DNA from: Eopsaltria australis
Taxonomy: Eukaryota > Chordata > Aves > Passeriformes > Petroicidae
Direction of reading: 5' to 3'
DNA length: 64,000 nt
NCBI GenBank assembly: GCA_034509425.1
Contig: JAVTVJ010001741.1
Span: 124,001 to 188,000 of the forward strand
A program made the position numbers and the translations under genes. The notes below the pieces were generated by a model, which did not search any database, had not been told where the DNA came from, and worked only from the letters and a program-made list of their open reading frames with translations. Below are positions 22,047 to 31,458 of the stretch, piece by piece (within the stretch, counting starts at the first letter, position 1; each line of letters starts with the position of its first letter).

Positions 22047-22956
22047 ATTATTATAAATTTGAAATCAAGAGGCTCTCAGGCAAAGATATGAGAATAGGAA
22101 TAACGGTTCTTTACTAATATCTAAAACAAAGCTAACAAATAACAACAACTATATCATTAACTAACAAACAGAACCAGAAACCCAGTGGCAGCCTGCTTGG
22201 CTTCAGGCACCTTTTCCCTTTTGGTGCAGTTCAAGCCACAGCCTGCAGGGGGTGCTCTGGGTGCGATGGTTCCCCCGTGGCTGCAGGAGGCACTCTGGGT
22301 GTGATGATTCCCCGGTGGCTGCAGGGGGCGCTGTGGGTGTGATGATTGCCCGGCGGCTGCAGGGGGCGCTCCGGCGTGAGCTCAGGTAGCACATGGCAAT
22401 GGCGACTGCCCGAGGCAGGGAGGGATGGAGGAGAGCCTTTGTTCCACAGACCCTCGGGGGGCGGCTGGTGCTGGTGCCGCAGCAGGATCCCCAGACACAG
22501 CGAGCTGGGACGGTAAGAGGTCCCGGCATGCAGGGGGAGCCCAGCTACAATGTAGCGAAAAATTCGGAGCGGCGTGGAGGAGCGGGGGAGAGACAGGCTG
22601 GTGGCAGGCAGCTCCCGATGGGGGTAGAGGAAAAACTCACAGCAGACAGACCAGCAGCTCCGTGCTGGCTTCTCAGTGGCCGTGGGTTCAGCAGACAGCA
22701 GCTCCAACCGTCTGGGTCTGAGGGTCCCAAGCAAGAGGGTGACCTCCCCCCTGCCTTTGCTTTTTCAGTCTCCAAAATCTCGCGTTGTCAGGCCCTGCTT
22801 CCATGAGAGTGATTGTGCCCCACCCTGCCAAGGAGAAAGGCCCTAGCCTTGTGCATTGTTCTCTTAAGTACTCAGCCATTAGCTCAGTCATGAGTCTCTT
22901 AGAAATCCATGGGAGAAAAATTCCTGAGGAAAAAAAACTAAATCCAAACTCCAACA
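21964..22956 (-). mobile_element. Solo LTR of family D, copy D1 (993 bp), inserted in ERV-B pol
   Basis: TGTCTTGGTTTGAAAGACAG...CTCCAACA. The flanks TAAAC and TAAAA match at 4 of 5. The same family occurs at 41267-42150 and 51431-52360 with exact 5-bp duplications. Minus orientation is suggested by an AGTAAAG signal on the minus strand, in a position where AATAAA would be expected. It carries about 3.6 copies of a 38-bp tandem repeat at 22241-22378. It interrupts pol between reverse transcriptase and RNase H. Confidence 0.88.
22241..22378. repeat. 38-bp tandem repeat inside LTR D1
   Basis: Units of the form GCTGCAGGGGGCGCTCTGGG plus GTGATGATTCCCCGGTG repeat about 3.6 times with a few substitutions. 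Sister LTRs have about 1.3 (41541-41589) and 2.5 copies (51706-51800), which explains much of their length difference. Confidence 0.85.
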
Positions 22957-24328
22957 TAAAACATCATTTGTTTAATTTGTGTCTGGTAATTTGGCCTGGG
23001 CAACTGTCCAGTGCGAACTGGAGGTGCTCATTGGTCTGGAGTAACTTCTCCAGATCCTCTCCGCGCCAGGGAACATGGATTTATGCAAAATCACACCCCG
23101 CTAGGGTGCGGGGTCTGGTCCTCGCTCTCTGTATTAGTTTGGCTACCAGTTCCTGTGGCGGTGTTATGCTCTTGGATGGCTGATGAGGGAGAAAGATCCA
23201 CTCTATGATTAGAAGAGAGTCTTTCAACCTCCCGTCCCACTGGAAAATAAGTCCATGATAAAGTGGTCCCTGCCCCAAAATGATGAACCGAAACGGCAGG
23301 TCCGGTGCCACCCGGTGAGCGTGCCAGGAGGAGAGCGTGTGCTGCACCTTGCCGATGGCAACCTTGGCATCTGCGGTGATGACCTTCGGCGCATCCAGTC
23401 CCTCGCCACCCTTCAGCAGGTGGAATAAGGGGGCGAGGTCTGCCGTTGTCAATCCCAGCAGAGGACGAACCCAGTTGATGCACCTGCAGAGCTGGTGGAG
23501 GTCCCGCAGGGTTTTGGGGTCATCCTGGATGACAAGCTGTTCGGGTGCGACGGTCCTTTCCCTGATGCGGATCCCAAGGTATGCCCAAGGGCAGGTGCGC
23601 TGCACTTTGTCAGGATGGATTTCCATCCCGGCATGTTGGATGGCGTTGATGGTAGCTTGCAAAGTTTTGTCCAGGTAATTTTGGGCAGGGGCACAGACCA
23701 AAACATCGTCCATATAATGGTATATGACGGCTTTGGGGAAGGCTTTCCAAACTGGTGACAAGATCCCAGAGCTGTACCATTGGCGGAGGGCAGGGGCATT
23801 TCACATGCCCTGAGGCAAGACGCGCCAATGGTAACGTCGCTGGGGGGCTTCCCGGTTGATCGACGGCACAGAAAATGCAAATCGCGGCGCGTCTCGAGGA
23901 TGCAGTGGGATGGAAAAGAAAGAGTCTTTAATGTCAATAACAGCGAGTGGCCATTGTCGGGGGAGCATTGCAGGCGATGGAAGGCCTGGTTGGAGGGGAC
24001 CCATTTCTACGATGACCTTATTCATCTCGTGCAGGTCGTGGAGGAGCTTCAACCTGTCTTTGCCTGGCTTTTTTATCACAAAGACTGGGGAGTTCCAAGG
24101 GCTGTCAGATGGTACTAAATGGCCCTTGGAAAGCTGCTCCTCCACTAGGGATTCGAGGGCGCTTAACTTTTCCTTGGTGAGGGGCCACTGTTCCACCCTC
24201 ACTGGCTTATCGGTGCTCCAAGTCAACGGTGGGATGGTGCGCCCTTCAGTGGCCCCTACTAGAAATCCTGGGGTGTTGTGGGGATTTCTAAGTGAGTTCC
24301 CCACTGCGTGAGTAGGTCCCACTCCCAC
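22957..24328 (-). pseudogene. pol: ERV-B pol, reverse transcriptase part
   Basis: The minus-strand frame carries the N-terminal RT fingers and palm (WPLTKEK, LLHDLHEMNKV, the first catalytic aspartate in VIDIKDSFFSIPL, then LPQGM) and, in the same frame, the YMDD box and the thumb/connection region. A TGA at 23801-23803 directly follows LPQGM. A further stop at 23081-23083 lies near the end of the connection region, just before the LTR D1 insertion. The true start is upstream of 24328, joined to the protease frame. The metal-binding aspartates are unchanged, so the gene was broken by point mutation and not by decay of the active site. Confidence 0.88.
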
Positions 24329-24462
24329 AGAGTAAAACCTGATGGCACAACAAAAGGTTTTATGGAAGCTGTGTGTCCATCAGGTCCCTCTATTAAAATG
24401 CTGTTGGTGCTCCTCTGAGAGGGTGCTGCTCCCCCAGTCCTTGTGACTTTCCCCGCAGAGGG

Positions 24463-25080
24463 TCAAAGACCCCATTGGAGTGGCCAGTCGGACTCTGAAA
24501 TGATGGTTATGTCCGCGTCTGTGTCCGGCATCCCACTGAGGTGTGCTGTTGATCTGCCATTCGTAAGCTTACAATTGACGGTAGGCCGGTCTGTGCCCAC
24601 TACCTGTGCCCAGCAAACAGCTCGGGTCCGTTGGTGATGAGGAAAGTCTGAGGGTAGCACGATGGCATGTGCTACCCATTGTCCTTGGCAGACAAACCAA
24701 GGGGTGTTTGTGCAGGTAACGGTGATGTTGAAATTCACCCCTGGGGACACTGTGATAACTTGGGGGAGTACAAAAAGTTCCGGGGGTCCCCGAGTGGAAT
24801 TTCCCACTACAAGAATGTCTGTTTGGGTGTTGATCTCTCCTTTAAGGAAAACCTTAAAGTGTTGGAAGTCTGTCTGTGTGAAGTTTTGTGTGGTCGCACT
24901 CACCAGGTCGAGTCTTTTGCCCCAAGTCCTCGGAGGGTCCCCCATGTCTGCCGGTGGTGGGGCGGCAGGTCTGTCTGGAGCGGCAGGTCTGTAGTCCTCA
25001 GCATTTAATTTTGTGTCACAGCGCGGTGCTGCTCCACGCTCCACTGCCTGTTTCCCTGCTGGAGGTGTTGCTGGAGGCAC
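24463..25080 (-). pseudogene. pro: ERV-B pro, dUTPase-like/protease region
   Basis: This frame overlaps the end of gag (25005-25080) and lies in the -1 frame relative to it, as for betaretroviral gag-pro ribosomal frameshifting. The N-terminal part contains a segment with TPWFVCQGQWVAHAIVLP that I read as a dUTPase-like or pro-linker region. The C-terminal part holds the aspartic protease active site, which here reads DTDAD instead of the family's DTGAD. The active-site glycine is replaced, which would be expected to harm protease activity. No clear slippery heptamer was identified at the overlap. Confidence 0.75.
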
Positions 25081-26242
25081 AGGCAGTGCGCCACCCCTGG
25101 ACCTGCGGGATGCTTAGAAGAAGGATTGTTAGGTTTCCGAGGCTTAGGGCAGTCCCATGCAAAGTGGTGAGGCGACCCACAGTTAAAACACTTCCGGCTG
25201 TTGAGTCCTGTATTAGGTGCTGTGGTGGTGGTGGCTGCAGCACATCTCTTTGGTGGGACGTGCGTGGGAGGAGGGACTGCTGGCTGGGAGGGCGTGACCT
25301 CAGCGCACGCCTCGACCATTTGTTCTATGGTTGGCTTTGGGTCATGGGGGAGGGCTTTCAGCACTCTCTTGCAGTCCTCATTTGCATTGGCCAGCGCAAG
25401 GGACCGGAGGATCTGCCTTTGACTCACAGGATCCTCTACTTGTTTCATGAGAGCTTGCTTTAATCGCTCTATGAAATCCAGGAAGTTCTCATTTGGCCCT
25501 TGCCTTATGGCCACATACTCCTCAGAGGGTCCGGTAGGAGAGGGAAGTGCAAGAAGTGCTCTACGTGCTGCCTGCTGTATTTCTTTGAGCGCTTATGCCG
25601 GGATGTTAGGGGCCTGGACTTCCCCTTCCTCCATTTCCCCCTCCCCACATAGGTGGTCCATGGTCAGGAAGGCTAGATTCTGGTCCCTCTTATAGGTCTC
25701 TAAAAGTTCTCCCAACAACCGATGCCACGTGCGTTCCCACAGCCAATATTAAGCATCCATCAAAAGTGAGGACATGATGGATTTTATGTCCTCTGGGACT
25801 AAAACATTAGTTTTAAAAGTGGCATTCAAGACTCCTCAGAAGTGGGGCGACCCCATCCCACACTCCCTGGCCATCCAACACAGTTCCCGTAAGTTGTTAA
25901 AGGAGAAGGGTTCTCATTTGGGATTGTGTCCTCTTTTCCCATAATGTACTGGTGCAATAAAGAGGTCCCGCTCTCCCTCCCACTTGGTGGCATAGGCCGT
26001 GGCTCCCGGGCCTCCGGGTTCTAGGTGCTGCGAGCCCTGGTATGCCCGATGGTCCCCCGCAGCGGCACAAGCAGCGGCCCTTTGGCCCCCAGTTTCTAGG
26101 TGTTGCGAGCCCTGGCCGGCCTGGGCCTCTCCCGGCGTGGCACAAGCAGCGGCCCTTGGGCTTCTGGGTTCTAGGGCGCGGGAGCCCGGGTGTGGGCGGT
26201 AACTAGGGGAGGGGTCACTGATGGAGTGGGCGGAGGTGTTAG
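25005..26242 (-). pseudogene. gag: ERV-B gag, capsid and nucleocapsid part
   Basis: On the minus strand the capsid C-terminus with the major homology region (IRQGPNENFLDFIERL) is followed by a nucleocapsid with one clear zinc knuckle, C-X2-C-X4-H-X4-C (CFNCGSPHHFAWDC, about 25149-25190). Upstream, 25515-26242 holds the rest of capsid with stops and, at its far end, a proline/alanine-rich segment repeating GSQHLE-type and AAACA-type phrases. The frame ends at 25005 where pro takes over. Several stops make it non-functional. Confidence 0.82.
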
Positions 26243-26735
26243 TGTAGGAAAACAAATAATCACAGAATGATTATATGCGGTGCTTTATTGAAGGGCCTTG
26301 GGAGCCAGGGGTCGTCAGACCTCAAATCAGGCTCCCCATTGGGTTTGAAAAATGGTTACATTTATACTACAACCAGCCTATGATCATCAGTTAATCATTA
26401 ATTCAACACTACTCTATTGGATACATTGTTTTCACTCAAGCATGAGTTTCAGCTTCAATACCGTTGCTATTACATATATTGCTTTTACCCAAACATAAGT
26501 TTCAGCCCCCCTTTCCTACTAGCCTCTAACGTTTCTCAGGATTATTACAACTGATTTACTATTTTTACTTATATTTACTAAGCAATCATCTCATTAATCA
26601 TGTCATAAGCAATCGTTACAGAAAAAGCACACAGGTACGGTTCCCATAACTACACTTTAGCCTAACAAAGACAACACCTAAGGCCTACCTTAAGGCCTAC
26701 GAGGCCTAATGTTCCCACAACCTAAAACTACTACA
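26243..26735 (-). mobile_element. Probable solo LTR G, 493 bp, inserted in ERV-B gag
   Basis: An AT-rich block unlike the surrounding gag starts TGTAGG and ends CTACTACA. On the minus strand it has a TATAAATG-like box and an AATAAAGC signal close to its end (complement of about 26280-26290), the order expected of an LTR. I find no target duplication (GTTAG against AACCT), so exact ends are uncertain. AGGCCTA-type units repeat three times near 26678-26710. It splits the gag proline-rich region. Confidence 0.6.
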
Positions 26736-27824
26736 AACCTAAAATAATTTTGACCCCTATGCTATCAGAGGCACCAGTGGGGGGGACGGTGGCCGCGTGT
26801 GAAGGGGCGGTAACCGTGGTTGGGGCCGGGGGGGGATTCCCGATGATAGGGGAGGGGCCCGATGCGGTTACACCACTTGACGAGGGGGCCGAACCCGGTG
26901 GAGAACCATTCGCCGTAGTGGGAGGGACGCGGAAGGAGCATGGGGAGGGGTCAGCTGCTGGGGCGGGCGCACCTTCACAGTGCCAGCAGGCTGCAGCGCA
27001 GCTTGCCATGCGGTCTGTGCTATGTTGGCTTGCGCATGCAGCGCGGCTCGCCACGTGGCTGGCGCCATCTTGACTCGCGCTGGTATTGCGCAACTTGACC
27101 ATACTGTAGCCTGTCTCGTGGCTGGGATTCAAACTCGTGCCGCTATTGTGCAACCCCACCATACCGCAGTCTGTCACGTGGCCTGCATTATGTAAACCCA
27201 CGCCGCTATTTCCCAAGCCAAGCGTACCGCAGCCTGTCGCGCGGTCGGCTTGATTCAAACTCGTGCCGCTATTTCGCAAGCCGATAGCATAATTGGGGGG
27301 GGTGCAACTGGGCACGCGGGCACATGGAGAAGGGTTGAGGGGAAGTCCACCACAGGGTGATCAGACCTGTGATGGCTGGGGTGCGGGGGGGGTCGAGGGG
27401 GATCAGGTTAGCGGCAGGGACTCTACTCATTGGGGGAACTACCCTGCTCGTCAGAGAGGGATACCTGCCGTGGTCCACTCCACTGAGGGGAAGAGGGATA
27501 GGGAGGACAGGGTTCAGGGGCAGAGGGGGAGGGAGAAACTGGGGTCCCTTTCTCCCTTAAGGCATCACAAATTAAAATCAAAAGCGGAAAAAATTTAGAC
27601 ACTTTATAATCCCCTGAATGAACCCCGTCTGTTAACCTGTCCCCAACTTCATCCCAGAACTGAAGTGACAAAACTGAAGCAATTGAAACCGAAGGGAAAG
27701 TCACAGAAACCCACCTAATGAACTTTGATAAATCCCTCTGACTAAAATCCCCTTTCCCTAAAACCAGGGTAGCTTTAACTTGGCAGTAAACCTCCCTCTG
27801 CGTGCGACTAAAACTACTTCCCAT
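26736..27824 (-). pseudogene. gag: ERV-B gag, matrix and proline-rich part
   Basis: gag starts at an ATG at 27824 with MGSSFSR, an N-terminal glycine context suited to myristoylation, followed by a matrix-like domain containing FPLLILIC. The gag of ERV-E and ERV-F shares this pattern, so the three belong to one wider family. The first frame stops at 27423. The proline/serine/alanine-rich region continues in another frame (27315 down to the inserted LTR) and includes a 60-bp tandem repeat. Frameshift and stops make it a pseudogene. Confidence 0.85.
27060..27290 (-). repeat. 60-63-bp tandem repeat in ERV-B gag
   Basis: About 3.7 units, each encoding 20-21 residues on the minus strand with the recurring phrase GLHNSGTSLNP or variants. 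Unit lengths of 60 and 63 bp keep the reading frame. Confidence 0.8.
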
Positions 27825-28220
27825 CCTCGCATGGCAGGCAAAACCTCTAAACCCGAGGAAAACGGCAGGCAACAAAAAATGGGGTAAACAAAAGGGGGGG
27901 TGCAAGGGGAGCTCCGCACTTATTCTACCGGGTGGCCCCTGCTGATCCCAGGCGCAGCACCTCTGGCTTCTAGCTCCAAACCCCGAAGCTGCTCCCCGAC
28001 GGCACCAACAAGAAACTCGTCGGGCTATGTCTCCAGCTGGCCAAGTCTCCTATCCTGTCTTCTTCTGCGTCTTCTTCTGAGGAGGTGCTCGGTCTCCCCT
28101 CAGAACGAATCTCGTAAAACTGAGACCCATTCATCAGGGCGGTGGTCGCGCCGACGGTGTACTCTTGGCCACAGGGTGGTCAAGGACACTCAGCAGGGTC
28201 CGCTAGCTGACCGCTAGGAG
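27825..28220 (-). other. ERV-B 5' leader
   Basis: About 400 bp between the primer binding site and the gag ATG. It would contain the packaging signal and splice donor, but neither can be pinpointed by eye. Confidence 0.6.
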
Positions 28221-28238
28221 GTCCCTGTTCGGGCGCCA
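28221..28238 (-). other. ERV-B primer binding site, tRNA-Lys3
   Basis: On the minus strand TGGCGCCCGAACAGGGAC, a perfect 18-nt match to the tRNA-Lys3 primer site, lies two bases from the LTR end. Confidence 0.97.
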
Positions 28239-28240
28239 CT

Positions 28241-28873
28241 TGTCACTTGCATACGGGCTGGACAGCTGACCGCAAGGGTCTGGTCAGCAGCCCAATGGCG
28301 TTTACTGCAAGTGTCCCTGGCCAGGTTCACTGCCGTCGAGACCAATGATCTCTGGCCATAGGCTGTGCCTCCTGCAAAGGCAGCCAAGCTGTAGCCACGG
28401 AGCCGGAGTTCTACTATAGGGAGGGATCTTTAACCCAGAGTAATAGACACACAGTAACGAAGAAGTTAACAGCAGTCTGGGCGTCCGGGTCAAAAGACCT
28501 CGGTGCTCAGCCTGCATCAGACTTTATTCTGAGGGCAACAACCAATCATGAAGGGGCACAGGGGAGGAACCAGGGAGGGATAAAGGGACAGGGGCCAACG
28601 GGGAAGGAAGAAGGGATGAGAGGGAGAGACTGACAGGGGAATACTACAATTATGAACTAAACATTCTGGAACAAGGGGATAACAGGCAGGAGAGTGGCAG
28701 ATGGCTAGGTCATTGATGAGAGGGCAGCCAGCCCTCTTGAAGCTCAGCCCCTCTTTGGAGCTATCCACTCTGAACTCCACCCCAGGAGATCTTAGACCCT
28801 GGGCTCCTTTATCCAAAGTCTTCTCAGGGGGGAAAGGGTTTCACGCTGCTTAGGTGCCTGGACCATCACCACA
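28241..28873 (-). repeat. ERV-B 5' LTR (633 bp), uninterrupted
   Basis: TGTCACTTGC...ATCACCACA on the plus strand. It preserves the empty target site of solo LTR C and also carries the coding end of Env (frame ending WIKEPRV). An AATAAA signal is present on the minus strand (complement of TTTATTCTG near 28524). Confidence 0.93.
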
Positions 28874-28879
28874 TCTTGG
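28874..28879. repeat. Target site duplication of ERV-B (TCTTGG, right)
   Basis: Exact right copy of the duplication at 17887-17892. Confidence 0.95.
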
Positions 28880-29341
28880 CACTTGGTTATTAGCAAAAGC
28901 AACACCTGGGCTGTCATTACAGCAAAGTGAAGCATTCGAGTACCATGGCTGGATGGGTGGCACCTCATTGGATGACTCACCAGACAATGCTCGCGAAGTC
29001 TTAAAATGCACACAAGTTGAAGCTCTAAGGGATCCTAAAATATCAACTTCTTGGGGCTCAAGCAATTTAGGTGTTGAAGCTAGCTTTGTACCATTTGGAT
29101 ATGTTCCATTAACAAGTGCATTTATTTCTGTGCGATTGTGTAGTGGTACACCTGCTAAGCATGTTTTAAAAGGAGATTGTGGAGTTGCAAGTGAAACACA
29201 CATAGATTGATTCAAAGCATGAGCTAAAGTTATCCATACATTCTCAGGCATAGGAGGCAGAGGAGGCAACATGGCCTTTCCCTCCCCTATGCAAAACCTA
29301 ATGATAGCAATCATTAACATCCAATCTTCAGGTCGATCCAT
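28874..29341 (-). pseudogene. env: ERV-A env, surface part
   Basis: The frame starts at an ATG at 29341, overlapping the end of the integrase frame. It encodes a signal-like hydrophobic N-terminus, the segment ENVWITLAHALNQS (also seen in similar form in ERV-B Env) and several cysteines and N-glycosylation sites. It is cut at the ERV-B insertion, after which the frame runs about 8 codons into the ERV-B LTR and stops at 28850. The product would be a truncated secreted-type surface fragment. Confidence 0.85.
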
Positions 29342-29650
29342 CGCTGTCCAGCCTCACACACCGTGCCAGCACCCAACTGGCTCCACTATCTGTGGAGACA
29401 CAAGCATATCCACGCCCCCAAGTGATGAGGTCCCATGGACCCTCCCACTTGTTAGTAATCAAATCTCTGTTCCACGCCTTTCCTCGAGGGAGATTCACTG
29501 TTCCGTCCGACTGAAAAGAAAGAAAATGCTTCAAAAATATAGGAATATTAGAATCAGAAGGTACTGTGAGATGATTGATTGTATACAAAGCTTTTTGTAG
29601 TCTGCTCTGTGGGGGTTCCCCTATCATTCCCCCTTTTTGTTTTAATTAAC
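29328..29650 (-). pseudogene. pol: ERV-A integrase C-terminal remnant
   Basis: The minus-strand frame contains KALYTINHL, then a C-terminal DNA-binding domain with WEGPWDLITWGRGYACVST, typical of alpha/betaretroviral integrases. It starts next to a QKGG-coding purine run (about 29625-29646). The catalytic core with its D-D-E residues, and everything before it in pol, is missing. Confidence 0.85.
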
Positions 29651-30780
29651 TTAAGTTTGTTTATGGCATTACCAGCCATCTGTCACAGGCAGTGTAATAA
29701 GTAAGAAACACACATAGTTAAGTTAAACATAAGAAAACTTTTAGCACTCATGTGATAAACCTTCTAAGTGATCTACGTTATTTTGTGATTCTTCATGACC
29801 TAATAGTTTAGAAAATCTGTCTTGATTACTTTATTTGTGGAGGTTGTTAAGCAGAGTAATACATTATGGAATTGTGGAATACTATACCAACAGTCAGGGT
29901 CTGTAACAGCTGGCACCTTGTTTCAGTGAGGGCCGGGAGATCCCCCCTGGGCGAGGTCCCCAAGTCCACCCCAAAAGGGGTGCAGCTCATATATACACAA
30001 ATTATTAAGTCAAACCTAACTTAAGTATGATTTGGATGCAGAAACACCTGGGTGTGTTGGTAGATGTCCGACCAGGGAGACTCCAGGCTTGGCCAGAGCC
30101 AGGACCCCAACTGGAGGGATTTCCCTAACACAGATCTTATGAGAAAGCTGTTAGAAACAGCAACTAGGAAGGTTACTTAAACCGGAACAAATCATGGAGA
30201 CAGTTACATAAACATAATACAGGTTGTGCAGACTGTAAAGTAACAGACTTTGTCAACTCCCTTTAACTAAAAAGACCATGGTACCATGAACATGATAATT
30301 AAAAGAATGCATGGAAGTATGTAATCTTAACCTAATCTTTCCTATAACACACATAGTTATGCATAACTGTTGTTAACTTTCACAGAATCTAGGTGTAATA
30401 CTTAATTTTAACAGAACTTAGTAAATCTAATAGCATTTAACTTTAACAACATATTTATAGTTATTAATACATCAGGGGTGATTTGGACTTATGAATACAT
30501 CAGGAGTGACAGTTTGGGAGAGTTCCAAAGACAGCGTTACGAGCTGCGAGCACACAGATCCATCCCTTCTTTGAGCAGGGATGCAGGTGTGTGGTATTGT
30601 CTCCGGGGTCACTGTACTTCGATGTTCAGCTTGTAGATATAGAACTCAACACTCATTAACATAAAGTAAAAACAAGAAAAACTGGAAAACAGATTAAAAT
30701 TCAGTTATCCATTTCTGTCTAGGAATATAATTCCTATTAGTAATTCACAAAGATGTCTGGCTTTCTCAAGCAGTTTTTAG
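29651..30780 (-). other. Non-pol segment in place of ERV-A pro-pol
   Basis: About 1.1 kb between gag and the integrase remnant has no retroviral coding sequence and is AT-rich at both ends. On the minus strand it holds a TATATA box (complement of about 29988-29996) and an AATAAA (complement of about 29828-29836) in LTR-like order. It may be an inserted LTR or an acquired segment that replaced about 3 kb of pro-pol. Ends were not resolved. Confidence 0.5.
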
Positions 30781-31458
30781 TCAAAGGCTTCTCATCGTCC
30801 CTGTCCTCCAGGTTGCAGAGTAACAGGGGGCCTGTGCTTGGCCCCCGGGGGGGTTGGTGGGGGGGTGGGGTGGTGAGCTGTGTAAGTCTGCATTGGCAGC
30901 ATGTTCGGACTTGGCAGCATGCTCGGAGCTGGCAGCATGACCTGCGGAGGTGTTTGTGTCTGAGTGTCCCCCTCCCCCTTTTAGGCTCTGCTTCCCGTTT
31001 CCCAAGTTTCCTAGAAATTGACCATTTACATGATACTTGGATTTACATTGTTTTGCAAAATGACCAGGTTTCCCACATCGTTGACAAGAGAAAACTCCTG
31101 TATTCCCAATTCCTTTCTGCTTTTTCCCTGTTTGTTTCTGTTTACAATCAGTTTTCAAATGCCCTTGCTGTCCGCATGCATAGCATTTCTGAGGTGGTCA
31201 TAAAACAGGTGCTAAAGCAGTCATTTTATGTTCCACAGACCCAACCTTAGCACAAGCCATAACCATATCTGTTAATGAAGGGTCTCCCGGGAAGGTATCA
31301 ATCACCTTTCTACAATCCTCATTTGCATTTTCCCAAGCTAACTGTTTACACAATATCTGCCGTAACTGTTCATCCTCAACTTGTTTCTCAAGAGCTGCTG
31401 AAATCTTTTATGCAAATTGCAAAAATGGTTCCTTTGTCCCTTGGACTATTTTTACAAA
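30781..31458 (-). pseudogene. gag: ERV-A gag, capsid C-terminus and nucleocapsid
   Basis: On the minus strand the major homology region (QGTKEPFLQFA) is followed by two zinc knuckles, CYACGQQGHLKTDC and CQRCGKPGHFAKQC, both C-X2-C-X4-H-X4-C. Stops occur next to the homology region and between capsid and nucleocapsid. A glycine/serine/proline-rich tail with HAASSEHAAKSEHAANAD repeats follows. Confidence 0.87.

Larger units (their letters stand above)
17893..28873 (-). mobile_element. ERV-B, provirus nested in ERV-A env
   Basis: An exact 6-bp duplication (TCTTGG) bounds this minus-strand provirus. Without later insertions it is about 8.9 kb: 5' LTR, tRNA-Lys3 primer site, leader, gag, pro, pol (RT, RNase H, integrase), env, 3' LTR. 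gag and pol carry stops and insertions, whereas env is open throughout. Gene order, the -1 relation between gag and pro, and the tRNA-Lys3 primer are betaretrovirus-like, and the Env has a C-X6-CC loop. Three younger insertions lie inside: solo LTRs at 18390-18956 and 21964-22956, and probably one at 26243-26735. Confidence 0.93.

Noticed and set aside
22203..22806. Frames of 76-167 codons on both strands
   Set aside because: They are inside LTR D1; the same frames recur, broken, in copies D2 and D3.
29625..29646. Polypurine run resembling the tract before an LTR, suggesting a hidden LTR border
   Set aside because: On the minus strand it codes for the integrase QKGG segment, and no LTR start follows.
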